Shown: positions 9,395 to 19,150, numbered from the stretch's first letter. The stretch is 33,263 nucleotides of DNA from Clostridiaceae bacterium (GCA_016290515.1 JAEEUJ010000004.1:1-33263), one strand, 5' to 3'. Translations and numbers: made by a program. The notes: a model not told the origin generated them from the letters alone.

Positions 9395-10306
9395 ATGAAA
9401 TTAACGACTGTTGATTTATATAAAAGCTTCGGCGACAAGCCCGTCTTAAACGGCGTGAACCTTACCGCCGAGGGCGGCAAAGCGCTCGGTCTTTTAGGCC
9501 GAAACGGCGCCGGAAAAACCACTACAATCAGAATTATAATGCGCGTTTTCTCGGCCGACAGCGGGCAGGTTCTGCTCGACGGGGAACCGCTCGACACCGA
9601 CAAAATAAAGATAGGCTACCTGCCCGAGGAGCGCGGTCTGTACCCCAAAAAAGAAGTTATGACTCAGCTTGTTTACTTCGGTGAGCTCGCAGGTCTTTCA
9701 AAAAAGCAGGCGCGCTCGAGTGCCGAGAGGCTTCTCGAAAAGCTGCAGGTTTCGCAGTACGCAAATCAGAAGCTTGAAACCCTTTCAAAGGGTAATGCTC
9801 AAAAAATCCAGCTTGCGGCAACGCTGCTTGCAGACCCCGATATAGTTATACTTGACGAGCCGTTTTCGGGACTTGACCCCGTCAACGCGATGCTGCTCAA
9901 GGATTTGATTAAGGAAACAATCGCCAAGGGTAAAATCGTATTTTTCTCGTCGCATCAGATGAACTATATCGAGGAATTCTGCGACGATATAGCTATTATG
10001 AGCGGCGGCAAAATCGTTCTTTCGGGCAATATTGATGACATCAAGCGCGAGTATGCCAGAGCGGAAATCGACATCGCCGCCGACAATGCCGCGTCGATAC
10101 TTGACTACTTAAAGACCGTTCATGCCGACCGTATTGTACGCGGTGAAATTGAAGGCGACACAATTCATCTCAAACTTGAAAAGGAGAGCGACAAGGCGTT
10201 TATCTTCTCGTCTTTAAGCCAGTTTGCAGGCGAAATTAAGTCGTTCGGCGACCGCGAACCGTCGCTCAACGAAATCTTTGTGAAATTTACGGAGGACAGA
10301 ATATGA
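9395..10306 (+). CDS. ABC transporter ATP-binding protein (NatA-like)
   Basis: LLGRNGAGKTTTIRII Walker A, LSKGNAQKIQLAATLLADPDIVILDEPFSGLDPVN signature/Walker B. Confidence 0.92.
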   Translation: MKLTTVDLYKSFGDKPVLNGVNLTAEGGKALGLLGRNGAGKTTTIRIIMRVFSADSGQVLLDGEPLDTDKIKIGYLPEERGLYPKKEVMTQLVYFGELAGLSKKQARSSAERLLEKLQVSQYANQKLETLSKGNAQKIQLAATLLADPDIVILDEPFSGLDPVNAMLLKDLIKETIAKGKIVFFSSHQMNYIEEFCDDIAIMSGGKIVLSGNIDDIKREYARAEIDIAADNAASILDYLKTVHADRIVRGEIEGDTIHLKLEKESDKAFIFSSLSQFAGEIKSFGDREPSLNEIFVKFTEDRI

Positions 10307-11550
10307 AACAGTTTAAGACAATTTTTTCCTTCGAATACCTCGGTTATTTCAGAAACAAGGTTATCATAGGTCTGACACTCTTTATAGTAATCGGTATGGG
10401 CATATTGCTCTTTTCCCCGCGTGTTACCCATGAAGAAAAGGGCGTAGATATAGACAATATGATTACCTATTCCCAGAAAATCGCGCTTAAAAGCGAGTGT
10501 GAGGTTGACGCCGAAGCGGTTGCCAACAAGCTCGTTGACGAGCTGGGCGAAATTATAGTCGAAATTACAGACAAGGACGAGGAAACGCTAAAAGCCGATA
10601 TTGAAAACGGCGAATATGACTCAGCAGTTATAATAACCGCTCCGCTGAAATATATCTACCTCGTTGAAAACATCGGACTTACCGACATTACAACGGGTTC
10701 GGTTAACAACGCCGTAACCGACGTTTACCGCGAAACCGCGTTTAAGGCGGCGGGTCTTGACGACAGTCAGGTCGAAGAAATCCTCGGCAGCGCCGCCGAG
10801 GAGGAGCTTCATTATTTCGGCAACGACAACACCCAGAGCTTTTTCTACACCTATATACTTATGTTTTTAATGTATATGGCGGTTATCATTTACGGTCAGT
10901 TCGTTTCACAGAGCGTTGCGCTTGAAAAGAGTTCAAGGGCTATGGAGCTTCTCATAACCTCGGCAAAGCCCGTCAATCTTATGTTCGGCAAGATACTCGG
11001 TGCGGGCGCAATGGGACTTACGCAGATACTGATTATACTCGGCAGTGCCGTGGGCTTCTATGCGCTTAACAAGCAATACTGGCAGGACAATATGCTGATC
11101 AATTCAATCTTCGGTATGCCGGCCAAGCTTATGGTCTATACGGTTGTATTCTTCGTGCTCGGTTTCCTGCTGTACGCGTTTATGTACGGCGCGCTCGCTT
11201 CTATGGCGACTAAGCTCGAGGATGTCAACACCCTCACCCTGCCCGTAACATTTATAATGATTATTACGTTTATGGTTACAATGTTCTCAATGACGGGCAA
11301 CACCGACAACGTGCTTCTCAAGGTCGCGTCGTTTATTCCGTTCTCGGCGCCTATGGCTATGTTCACGCGTATTGCGATGGGCAGCGTAACAAGTATTGAA
11401 ATCGCAATTTCAATAGCCGTGCTTGTTGTAACTACCGTTGTTATCGGATACATAGCGGCGGGCATCTACAAGGTCGGCGTGCTCATGTACGGCAAGCCGC
11501 CGAAGCTAAACGAAATATTCAGGGTTATTGAAAACAACAAGGTAAAATAA
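10303..11550 (+). CDS. ABC-2 type permease (NatB-like)
   Basis: N-terminal TM, large extracytoplasmic loop, then ...QSVALEKSSRAMELLITSAKPVNLMFGKILGAGAMGLTQ... typical of NatB-like ABC-2 permeases; overlaps the ATPase stop. Confidence 0.88.
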   Translation: MKQFKTIFSFEYLGYFRNKVIIGLTLFIVIGMGILLFSPRVTHEEKGVDIDNMITYSQKIALKSECEVDAEAVANKLVDELGEIIVEITDKDEETLKADIENGEYDSAVIITAPLKYIYLVENIGLTDITTGSVNNAVTDVYRETAFKAAGLDDSQVEEILGSAAEEELHYFGNDNTQSFFYTYILMFLMYMAVIIYGQFVSQSVALEKSSRAMELLITSAKPVNLMFGKILGAGAMGLTQILIILGSAVGFYALNKQYWQDNMLINSIFGMPAKLMVYTVVFFVLGFLLYAFMYGALASMATKLEDVNTLTLPVTFIMIITFMVTMFSMTGNTDNVLLKVASFIPFSAPMAMFTRIAMGSVTSIEIAISIAVLVVTTVVIGYIAAGIYKVGVLMYGKPPKLNEIFRVIENNKVK

Positions 11551-11565
11551 AACAGTATAAAACGA

Positions 11566-11598
11566 AAGCCTCCCGTCAAACGGGAGGCTTCGCTTTTT
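11566..11598 (+). terminator. Intrinsic terminator downstream of the NatAB-like operon
   Basis: AAGCCTCCCG-TCAAA-CGGGAGGCTT followed by CGCTTTTTG. Confidence 0.8.
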
Positions 11599-11756
11599 GT
11601 TGTTAATTAGGGGAAGAAAAGGGATAAATGAAAAAGTATCTCGTAAAGTATTATTCTGTTTTCCTTTACTCGATGGCTTAAGTATAATCAATAATTATTT
11701 CAAAACAATAGAATTTCGTTGAACAATCTGTAAATAACTGTTAATAAACTATTAAC

Positions 11757-12902
11757 TCAGACCGACTCGGAATAGCTGCCAAGATACACAAAGCTCTGGG
11801 TGGAATACGGCAGCTCGTCTATCATCTGAAGGAATTTTTCCGAATAGACCGAGCCCTCGACGTCGAAATAGAACATAAACTCGAAGTCGCTGCCCTCAAG
11901 CGGTCTGCTCTCAAGCTTAAGAAGATTTATATTGAGCGCGGCAAACATACTTAAAAGCGTGTTAAGCGAGCCCGCTTTGTGCGGCAGAGTGAGCATCAGG
12001 CTCGTTCTGTCGGCACCGGGATAAATCTCAAGCTGTTTTGAAATGAGAATAAACCTCGTATAATTGTCCTCACGGTTCTGAACCGAGTTTTCAAGCACGT
12101 CAAGACCGTAAAGCTCAGCGCACTCAATGCTCGAGAGCGCGGCAACGCCCTCCTCGTTACTCTCGGCAACCGCCTTTGCAGCCATAGCCGTGTTCTCACA
12201 CGGGATTGCCTCCACGCCCTCAAGCGAGGAGAGGAAATCCGTTGACTGCGCTAAAGCCATAGCGTGCGAATAGATTTTCTTAACGTCTTCAAGCTTCGTT
12301 CCTTTTTTGGCAAGAAGCGAGTGATTTATCTTAAGACGAATGCACTTGACAATATAAAAATTGTATTTCTTCATAAGGTCGTAAACCTTGTTCACCGAAC
12401 CCGCCGTACTGTTTTCAACGGGCAGTACGCCGTAACGGCAGAAGCCGTTTGAAACTGCAGAAAACACGCTGTCAACGGAGTTGAAATACATAATATTCGG
12501 CAGCTCAAGCAGTTTTTCGCATGCGAGCGACGAATATGCGCCCTCAACGCCCTGACAGGCAACCGTTGCCTTTTCGGGAAGCTGCGCGTTCATACCCGCT
12601 TCTGTCGCCGCCCTGATTTTTTCAGCCAGATCGGATTTGCCGTCAATGCGATGATGCTGATAGGTTTTCGACAGTTCAAGTATCTGCTGATAAAGACGTA
12701 CGCCGTAGTTTTCGTATTCCTCGCCGCAGAGCTCTGCGATTTTGAGCAACAGCTCACGTTCCCTGCCCTTGTCAAGCACGGGCAGATAATTCGCACTTTT
12801 GTAATCCGCTATATCGGCAGATGTTTTCATACGCTCGATGAAAAGCTCAACGAGTTGTCTGTCGATTCCGTCTATTTTATTTCTGTATTCCTGTAAATCC
12901 AT
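11757..12902 (-). CDS. pheA: Bifunctional chorismate mutase / prephenate dehydratase
   Basis: N-terminal chorismate mutase (MDLQEYRNKIDGIDRQLVELFIERMKTSADIADYK), prephenate dehydratase (VACQGVEGAYSSLACEKL, GVLPVENSTAGSV, NREDNYTRFILI), C-terminal ACT-like region (SLMLTLPHKAGSLNTLLSMFAALNINLLKLESRPL). Confidence 0.95.
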   Translation of the reverse strand: MDLQEYRNKIDGIDRQLVELFIERMKTSADIADYKSANYLPVLDKGRERELLLKIAELCGEEYENYGVRLYQQILELSKTYQHHRIDGKSDLAEKIRAATEAGMNAQLPEKATVACQGVEGAYSSLACEKLLELPNIMYFNSVDSVFSAVSNGFCRYGVLPVENSTAGSVNKVYDLMKKYNFYIVKCIRLKINHSLLAKKGTKLEDVKKIYSHAMALAQSTDFLSSLEGVEAIPCENTAMAAKAVAESNEEGVAALSSIECAELYGLDVLENSVQNREDNYTRFILISKQLEIYPGADRTSLMLTLPHKAGSLNTLLSMFAALNINLLKLESRPLEGSDFEFMFYFDVEGSVYSEKFLQMIDELPYSTQSFVYLGSYSESV

Positions 12903-12911
12903 ATTATTACC

Positions 12912-13982
12912 TCACAATAATAAATCCAATACCGTGATAGCCGCAACCGCCTCAACAACGGGCACTGCGCGCGGAACTATACACGGGTCGTGTCTGCCGT
13001 GGATTGTTATTTCTTCTTCCTTCATCGTCTTTAAGTTCACGCTTGTCTGAGGTATGCCTATCGACGCGGTGGGCTTGACAGCCGCTCTGAATATTATCGG
13101 CATACCCGAGGTGATGCCGCCCAGAGCTCCGCCGTGATTGTCGGTTACGGTAACGACCTTGCCGTCCTTAACGGTGAAGGGATCGTTATTCTGACTGCCG
13201 TATTTTTCGGTTCCCGCAAAGCCAGAGCCGAACTCAACGCCCTTTACGGCAGGAATACCGAAAATGTTTTTTGCTATAAGATTTTCAATACCGTCAAACA
13301 TAGGCTCGCCGAGTCCTGCCGGCATACCCAGCACGGCACATTCTATAATACCGCCGACGGAATCGTTGTTTTCCATAGCGATTTCAATGACCTGCTTCAT
13401 TCGGTCGCCCTTGAAGCGTGAAACGGTCGGGAAAAACGGATCGTACTGAATCTCGTCGTCGTATAAGTTTTCAAGGTCAAACGGCTCGTCAAAGGTGTCC
13501 TTGATTGAATAGATATGACTCTTTATTGTAACGCCTTTACTCTTTAATATCTGTATGCAGACAGCCCCTGCGAAGCAAAGCGGAGCGGTAAGCCGACCCG
13601 AGAACTGACCGCCGCCCGCGATATCGTTGTTGCCGCCGTATTTGACATAGGCGGTGTAATCGCTGTGAGAGGGTCTTGGCACGAGTTTAAGCTCGTCGTA
13701 ATCCTCGCTTCTCGCGTTCTTATTATCAATCTTAATCGCAACGGGAGCGCCGCAGGTTTTGCCGTCGACAAGTCCCGAAATGATTTCGGGCTTATCGCTC
13801 TCCTTACGCAGTGTGGAAAACACATTCTGCCCCGGCGCTCGGCGCGCCATAAATGCGCTGACCCAATCGTTATCAATCTCAATTCCCGCGGGCAGTCCGT
13901 CGATTACCGCGCCAATGGACGGTGAATGCGACTGACCGTAAACGCTTACGGTGAGCTTGTTTCCCTTAATCGTCGATGACAT
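12912..13982 (-). CDS. aroC: Chorismate synthase
   Basis: VSVYGQSHSPSIGAVIDGLPAGIEID, RPSHSDYTAYVKYGGNNDIAGGGQFSGRLTAPLCFAGA, DNHGGALGGITSGMPI, GRHDPCIVPRAVPVVEA. Confidence 0.97.
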   Translation of the reverse strand: MSSTIKGNKLTVSVYGQSHSPSIGAVIDGLPAGIEIDNDWVSAFMARRAPGQNVFSTLRKESDKPEIISGLVDGKTCGAPVAIKIDNKNARSEDYDELKLVPRPSHSDYTAYVKYGGNNDIAGGGQFSGRLTAPLCFAGAVCIQILKSKGVTIKSHIYSIKDTFDEPFDLENLYDDEIQYDPFFPTVSRFKGDRMKQVIEIAMENNDSVGGIIECAVLGMPAGLGEPMFDGIENLIAKNIFGIPAVKGVEFGSGFAGTEKYGSQNNDPFTVKDGKVVTVTDNHGGALGGITSGMPIIFRAAVKPTASIGIPQTSVNLKTMKEEEITIHGRHDPCIVPRAVPVVEAVAAITVLDLLL

Positions 13983-15234
13983 CTGCTTTTCCTCCTAACG
14001 CTCTGTAATCCTCAAAAAAAGAGGGGTATGATTTGGCGACCGCTTCGGCATTTCTTATGACAATGTCGCCCGTGGCAACACCCGCCGCAACAGCCATGGA
14101 CATTATAATACGGTGGTCGTTGAACGAGAATACCTCGCCGCCGTACAGCGGCTCGCCCGACCAGATTATAAGTCCGTCGTCGGTTTCGGCGTTGACGCAG
14201 CCGATATTGTTAAGGCACTCGCTTATGGCGCCGAGCCGGTTGCTCTCTTTAAGTCTCAGACGCTCGGCTTTTGTAACTACCGTCAGTCCGGATTTTGCCG
14301 AAGCTCCCGCGACTGAAAGCACGGGCACGAGGTCGGGTATATTCTCAGCCGAAAACGATATTCCGTGAAGCTCGCCTCCCGTTACACGGACGCTGTCGCC
14401 GCTTTTTTCGACGCATGCGCCCATTTCGGAAAGTCTGTCAATTACAGCTTTGTCACCCTGAAGGGAGTCAAAGTTCAGTCCCGTGACGGTGACGTCGCCG
14501 CCCAGAGCGCCCGCGGTAAGGAAGAACGCCGCGTTCGACCAGTCTCCCTCTGCCTCAACCTCTTTGGGCGTAACGTATTTCTGATTTCCCTTTATTGAGA
14601 AAACATTGTCGTTCTCTTCGACATTGATACCGAATTCTTTAAGCGTGCCGAGCGTCATATCGATATACGGTCTTGACTCAACGGGCGGTATCAGTCTCAA
14701 ACTGCTGTCGCCGCCGAGAAGCGGCAGGGCAAAAAGCAGTCCCGTTATAAACTGTGAGGATACGTTGCCGTGAAGCTGGTATTTTCCGCTCTCAAGCTTA
14801 CCCTTTATTTCAACGGGAAACTGCCACGGCGGAGTGAATTCAATTTCGTGCGACTCCAGCTCACGCCTCAGCGGCAGTATCGGTCTTGACTGAAGCTGTT
14901 TTGAACAGACGAACTTCGTCTCGGTGCCGAGCGCCGCCGCAACGGGCATAAGAAATCTCAGCGTTGAGCCGCTGTCACGGCAGTTAAGCTCCGCCTTTTC
15001 GGCAGGCTTTTCGATAGGTCTTACGGTAATTTTTCCGTCGGATATTTCAATTTTTGCACCCAGCGCGTTAAGGCAGTCTGCCGTCGCCTCAATATCGTCG
15101 CAGATTCCGTTGCAGCGTATGACGGTTTCGCCGTCGCTCAACGCGGCAGCAATAAGCAGTCTGTGCACGTCGGATTTAGACGACACGGCGGCTACGGTTC
15201 CCTTAAGTTTTGCGGGTGAAAGCTTGATTTTCAT
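13966..15234 (-). CDS. aroA: 3-phosphoshikimate 1-carboxyvinyltransferase (EPSP synthase)
   Basis: SKSDVHRLLIAAALSDG, NCRDSGSTLRFLMPVAAALG, EGDWSNAAFFLTAGALGG, KAERLRLKESNRL, FNDHRIIMSMAVAAG. Confidence 0.95.
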   Translation of the reverse strand: MKIKLSPAKLKGTVAAVSSKSDVHRLLIAAALSDGETVIRCNGICDDIEATADCLNALGAKIEISDGKITVRPIEKPAEKAELNCRDSGSTLRFLMPVAAALGTETKFVCSKQLQSRPILPLRRELESHEIEFTPPWQFPVEIKGKLESGKYQLHGNVSSQFITGLLFALPLLGGDSSLRLIPPVESRPYIDMTLGTLKEFGINVEENDNVFSIKGNQKYVTPKEVEAEGDWSNAAFFLTAGALGGDVTVTGLNFDSLQGDKAVIDRLSEMGACVEKSGDSVRVTGGELHGISFSAENIPDLVPVLSVAGASAKSGLTVVTKAERLRLKESNRLGAISECLNNIGCVNAETDDGLIIWSGEPLYGGEVFSFNDHRIIMSMAVAAGVATGDIVIRNAEAVAKSYPSFFEDYRALGGKADVIDD

Positions 15235-16289
15235 TACTCGGTTCCCTTTTCGATTATATTAAGAAGCTCGTTAAAGTCGGTCTTGTAAAGCCTGCATTTG
15301 CCTATAGCTTCGGGCAGTACAAGCGTAATACCGTCCGCACCGCTCTTTTTGTCATGGCGGCAGACCTCAAGCAGTTCGGCTGCCGAAAAGTCGGTTGAAA
15401 CGGGCAGGCTGTATTTATTGTAAATGTCAATTATTTCGCTGCTCAGATCATATTTGCAAAGTCCGCATTTATAAGCGCCCCTTGCAATAATTACGGTACC
15501 TATCGCCACCGCCGAGCCGTGAGAAACGCCGTAATCCGACAGCTTCTCAATCGCGTGGCCTACGGTATGCCCTAAGTTAAGAAGGCCGCGGACTCCCCTG
15601 TCCTTTTCGTCCTCGTCAACTATATCGCGCTTGAAGCAGACGCATTTTTCAACTATGTATTCAAGATTGAGACGGGCTTCGTTTTCATTTAAGAAGCTGA
15701 AAAATTCCCTGTCAAAAAGTATGCCGTACTTAACCGTTTCCGCCATACCGTCAGCGAAAATGTTTCCGCTCAAAGTTGACAGTGTATCGGTGTCCGCGAT
15801 AACAAGCTTCGGCTGATAAAATGCGCCGACGAGGTTTTTTCCGCTCTGAAGATCAACTGCGGTTTTACCGCCTACGGACGAATCCACCATAGCCAGAAGC
15901 GTTGTCGGCACCTGAACGTACGCTATGCCGCGAAGATACGTTGCCGCCGCAAAGCCGGTAATATCGCCGACCACTCCGCCGCCCAGCGCAACCATACAGT
16001 CGTCGCGCGTCAGTTTCTTCGAAGCCGCGAATTCAAGTATATCAGTGTAGGTCTTTATGTTTTTCGAGCCCTCGCCGTTTTGAAAAACGAACTTAAAGCA
16101 CTCAAAACCCGCCTTAACAAGTGAAGCCTCAAGCGCTTCGCCGTAAAGCGAATTAACAATATCGTCGGTGACGATAAGGGCGGTCTTTGAACTGACCGTC
16201 TGCCTTATCAGAGTGCCCGACTGTTCAATTAAGCCTTGACCGATAAGCACCTCGTAGGGCGCGTCGGTTTTTACTTCAATTCTTTTCAT
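15234..16289 (-). CDS. aroB: 3-dehydroquinate synthase
   Basis: ALGGGVVGDITGFAAATYLRGIAYVQVPTTLLAMVDSSVGGKTAVDLQSGKNLVGAFYQP; LNLGHTVGHAIEKLSDYGVSHG. Confidence 0.96.
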   Translation of the reverse strand: MKRIEVKTDAPYEVLIGQGLIEQSGTLIRQTVSSKTALIVTDDIVNSLYGEALEASLVKAGFECFKFVFQNGEGSKNIKTYTDILEFAASKKLTRDDCMVALGGGVVGDITGFAAATYLRGIAYVQVPTTLLAMVDSSVGGKTAVDLQSGKNLVGAFYQPKLVIADTDTLSTLSGNIFADGMAETVKYGILFDREFFSFLNENEARLNLEYIVEKCVCFKRDIVDEDEKDRGVRGLLNLGHTVGHAIEKLSDYGVSHGSAVAIGTVIIARGAYKCGLCKYDLSSEIIDIYNKYSLPVSTDFSAAELLEVCRHDKKSGADGITLVLPEAIGKCRLYKTDFNELLNIIEKGTE

Positions 16290-16290
16290 A

Positions 16291-17136
16291 TCAATCCCTA
16301 TAGTCTCCGTCTATGCGTTCCTTGCATTCTCTGCCCTCTTTGAGCAGTTGTCTGAGAGCGTCGGAATCCCTTGCCTTTATAGCGTCGGAATACTGTTTAA
16401 GATTTTCAATAATATAATCAATTTCCTCGGTGAGATTGTCTGCATTTTCGAGGAAAAGCTCGGTCCACATCTCCTCGTTAAGCTTGGCAACTCTCGTTAA
16501 ATCCTTATAGCTACCTGCCGAAAAACCAGCGTGAACCTTAGCGTTCGGGCTCTTGACGTAGGCGTTTGAAACGACGTGCGCAAGCTGAGACGTGAATGCG
16601 ATAATTCTGTCGTGCTCCTCGGGAGTTGAGAACTGAATGTTAGTAAATCCGATGTCACAGAACAGCTTTTTGAGCGTTTCAAGGTCGTTGATGTCCGCTT
16701 CGCCGTCGGGAATAAGTATCATTGACGCGTTCTCAAACAGGTTGACAAGCGAGTAATCAAAGCCCGACAGATGGCGGCCCGCCATGGGATGCGCGCCGAT
16801 GAACTTAAAGCCGTTTTCCTTTGCAAGCTTCCACATATCCTCGCAGACATAGCCCTTTACGCCGCAGGTGTCAAGCACGAGAGCGCCCTTTTTGAACTTA
16901 TCCGCGTTTTCGGTGATATACTGCTTGGTCGCCTCGGGATAAATGGCGGTGATGACTATATCGCAGTCGCCTATTCTGTCCCGTGTCAGATCGTCATCAA
17001 CCGCGCCGAGCAGCTTTGAACGGAGCAGAACGCCCGCGTTTTTATCATATCCGAGCACGGTGCTGTCGGTATTGTATTTGATTGCCTTGGCAAATGAACC
17101 GCCGATAAGACCGAGACCTATAATTCCGATAATCAT
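16291..17136 (-). CDS. tyrA: Prephenate dehydrogenase
   Basis: IGIIGLGLIGGSFAKAIK Rossmann motif; FIGAHPMAGRHLSGFDYS; HDRIIAFTSQLAHVVSNAYV. Confidence 0.92.
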   Translation of the reverse strand: MIIGIIGLGLIGGSFAKAIKYNTDSTVLGYDKNAGVLLRSKLLGAVDDDLTRDRIGDCDIVITAIYPEATKQYITENADKFKKGALVLDTCGVKGYVCEDMWKLAKENGFKFIGAHPMAGRHLSGFDYSLVNLFENASMILIPDGEADINDLETLKKLFCDIGFTNIQFSTPEEHDRIIAFTSQLAHVVSNAYVKSPNAKVHAGFSAGSYKDLTRVAKLNEEMWTELFLENADNLTEEIDYIIENLKQYSDAIKARDSDALRQLLKEGRECKERIDGDYRD

Positions 17137-17148
17137 TGTTTTTCTCCG

Positions 17149-18153
17149 TTATGCTATAACTTTTCTGATTTCTTCCACGCCCTTGACAACCTCGGCGAAT
17201 TCCTCGGGGCGAAGCGCCTGAGGTCCGTCGCAAAGCGCCTTTGACGGGTCGTTATGTACTTCTATCATAAGTCCGTCCGCACCGCAGGCCGCCGCTGCAA
17301 AGCTCATCGGCTTGACCAGACGGGCGATACCCGCCGCGTGGCTCGGGTCGATAACTACGGGCAGATGCGTTTTTTCCTTAAGCATCGGCACAGCCGCTAA
17401 ATCAAGCGTGTTTCTGGTCGCCGTTTCAAAGGTGCGTATGCCCCTCTCGCAGAGTATTACGTTCGGGTTGCCCTCGCTCATAATGTACTCGGCGCTCATA
17501 AGGAGCTCCTGATAGGTCGCCGAAAGTCCGCGCTTGAGGAAAATCGGTTTGTCGAGTTTGCCGAGTTCCTTGAGCAGTTCAAAGTTCTGCATATTTCTCG
17601 CGCCGACCTGAATTATATCGACATCCTCAAACAAATCTATATGCGAGGCGTCCATAATCTCGGTAACTATCGGCATTCCCGTCTCTTTTTTAGCTTCAAG
17701 CAGAAGGCCCAGGCCCTCGTTTCTCATGCCCTGAAAGGCGTACGGCGAGGTTCTCGGTTTGAAAGCGCCGCCGCGCAGTATAGTCGCACCTGCCGCCTTG
17801 ACCGCCTTTGCAACGGTTATAATCTGCTCCTCGGACTCTATCGAGCAGGGGCCGGCAAAGAACTGAAAGTTTCCGCCGCCTATCTTTATTCCGTCTCCGA
17901 CTGTTATAACCGTGTCGTCGGGGTGGAATTTGCGGTTTGCCTGTTTATAGGGCTCTGAAATTCTCCTTATGCCCTCGACTATTTCAAGACCTTCTATAAG
18001 GTCGGTGTCAATTTTACTCGTGTCGCCGACAAGTCCCCAGATAGTCTGGAATTCACCGGTTGAAGCGTGAATCTCAACATTCTGCTGTTCAAGCCAGTTG
18101 CGCAGCACCTTTGTTTTCTGCTCGGGCGCCTGATTCTTCAAGATAATTATCAT
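17149..18153 (-). CDS. aroF: 3-deoxy-7-phosphoheptulonate (DAHP) synthase
   Basis: [86 protein letters not shown]-terminal extension as in type Ibeta enzymes. Confidence 0.95.
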   Translation of the reverse strand: MIIILKNQAPEQKTKVLRNWLEQQNVEIHASTGEFQTIWGLVGDTSKIDTDLIEGLEIVEGIRRISEPYKQANRKFHPDDTVITVGDGIKIGGGNFQFFAGPCSIESEEQIITVAKAVKAAGATILRGGAFKPRTSPYAFQGMRNEGLGLLLEAKKETGMPIVTEIMDASHIDLFEDVDIIQVGARNMQNFELLKELGKLDKPIFLKRGLSATYQELLMSAEYIMSEGNPNVILCERGIRTFETATRNTLDLAAVPMLKEKTHLPVVIDPSHAAGIARLVKPMSFAAAACGADGLMIEVHNDPSKALCDGPQALRPEEFAEVVKGVEEIRKVIA

Positions 18154-18166
18154 AATCTCAACTCCT

Positions 18167-18199
18167 AAAAAAAGCCCCGCAGTGTTTTCACTGCGAGGC
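18167..18199 (-). terminator. Attenuator-type intrinsic terminator in the aroF leader
   Basis: On the minus strand: GCCTCGCAGTG-AAAA-CACTGCGGGGC-TTTTTTT; 11-bp stem (one T.G wobble), 4-nt loop, 7 T; sits between the leader ORF and aroF. Confidence 0.9.
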
Positions 18200-18243
18200 G
18201 TAACTTACAAAACCTTAAGCAAAACCTTTTTCAGCGAAACTCA

Positions 18244-18312
18244 CTAAACCCTATCACTAAAGCTGATAAAGTAAAAGTAGAAGTATTCAGCTGTAAAAAA
18301 CAAGCGAGTCAT
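18244..18312 (-). CDS. Phe/Tyr-rich leader peptide of the aromatic operon (MTRLFFTAEYFYFYFISFSDRV)
   Basis: Minus-strand ATG at 18312, TAG at 18246-18244; 22 aa with 6 Phe and 3 Tyr including YFYFYF; preceded by a modest RBS (AGCAGG) and a good promoter, followed by terminator 18199-18167 and aroF. Too short for the supplied ORF track. Confidence 0.85.
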   Translation of the reverse strand: MTRLFFTAEYFYFYFISFSDRV

Positions 18313-18342
18313 AGGTTTACCTGCTTAAAAATTGTTGTAAAT

Positions 18343-18371
18343 ATATTAGCATCGCAATATTAATTTGTCAA
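18343..18371 (-). promoter_or_regulatory. Sigma70-type promoter for the aro operon leader
   Basis: Minus strand TTGACA (18371-18366), 17-nt spacer, TAATAT (18348-18343), ~30 nt upstream of the leader-peptide ATG. Confidence 0.8.
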
Positions 18372-18394
18372 TAAACAGAAAAGTGAATATCGGT

Positions 18395-19150
18395 TTATTT
18401 TCTGTCCCTGAAATACATTCTCATTGATTTGAGATGATATTTCAGCAGCTTCAGACTCTTTGAGCTGCCGCCGTCCCAGTTGTGCGTTACGCTGAATTCG
18501 GGATTGTATATGATTTTGCCGTACTGTCTTATTCTGTCGGACAGATCCGAGTCCTCCATATACATAAAGTACTTCTCGTCAAAGCCGCCGATTTTATTGA
18601 AAAGCTCGGTACGCATCAGCATAAAACAGCCCGAACAGAATTCAATTTCGGCAGGCTCTGTAATATTTTCATTTGCGCGCGTGTACTCGTCGCGTATGCC
18701 CCTGAACGCCTTGATATAGCGTGAAAGCCTGCCGAGTATCATATAGCGTTTAGTCGGTTTTCTTTTGGGAAGATGCTGGACGGTGCCGTCGGGATTGAGT
18801 ATCTGCGGAGTGACAAGCGCCGTGTCGGGATTGGCATCAAGATAAGCGCAAAGTCCCGCAAGTACGTCGCCCTCAAAGGTGATGTCGGGATTGACTATCG
18901 CGTGATAAACGCTGTCGGTACCGAGCATTTTGTTGTGTCCCGCGCCGAAACCGCGGTTTTCGCCCGCGTTTATGATATTGACCTCCGGATATGCGGACTT
19001 AACGACCTCGACGGTTTTGTCCGTCGAAGCGTTGTCAATAAGCGTGAGCGTATATTCAATTTGTTTTGTGTTTTCGGTAACGCTTTTTATAACGTTGAGA
19101 ATCTCATTCTCGCTGTTATAGCTTACCACTGCAACGGAAAGCCGAGCCAT
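18395..19150 (-). CDS. GT2-family glycosyltransferase (rhamnosyltransferase-like)
   Basis: LSVAVVSYNSENEILNVIKSVTENT...TLIDNASTDKTVEVV, NRGFGAGHNKM, VNPDITF, CSGCFMLMRTELFNKIGGFDEKYFMYMEDSDLSDRIRQYG. Confidence 0.9.
   Translation of the reverse strand: MARLSVAVVSYNSENEILNVIKSVTENTKQIEYTLTLIDNASTDKTVEVVKSAYPEVNIINAGENRGFGAGHNKMLGTDSVYHAIVNPDITFEGDVLAGLCAYLDANPDTALVTPQILNPDGTVQHLPKRKPTKRYMILGRLSRYIKAFRGIRDEYTRANENITEPAEIEFCSGCFMLMRTELFNKIGGFDEKYFMYMEDSDLSDRIRQYGKIIYNPEFSVTHNWDGGSSKSLKLLKYHLKSMRMYFRDRK

Noticed and set aside
11743-11756. AT-rich inverted repeat GTTAATA/TATTAAC downstream of pheA as a terminator
   Set aside because: Weak AT-only stem without a T-tract; could be chance in AT-rich intergenic DNA.
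18154-18366. T-box or TRAP-type control of aroF
   Set aside because: No T-box-like conserved motif and no (G/U)AG repeat run in the leader; the leader ORF with terminator explains the region better.
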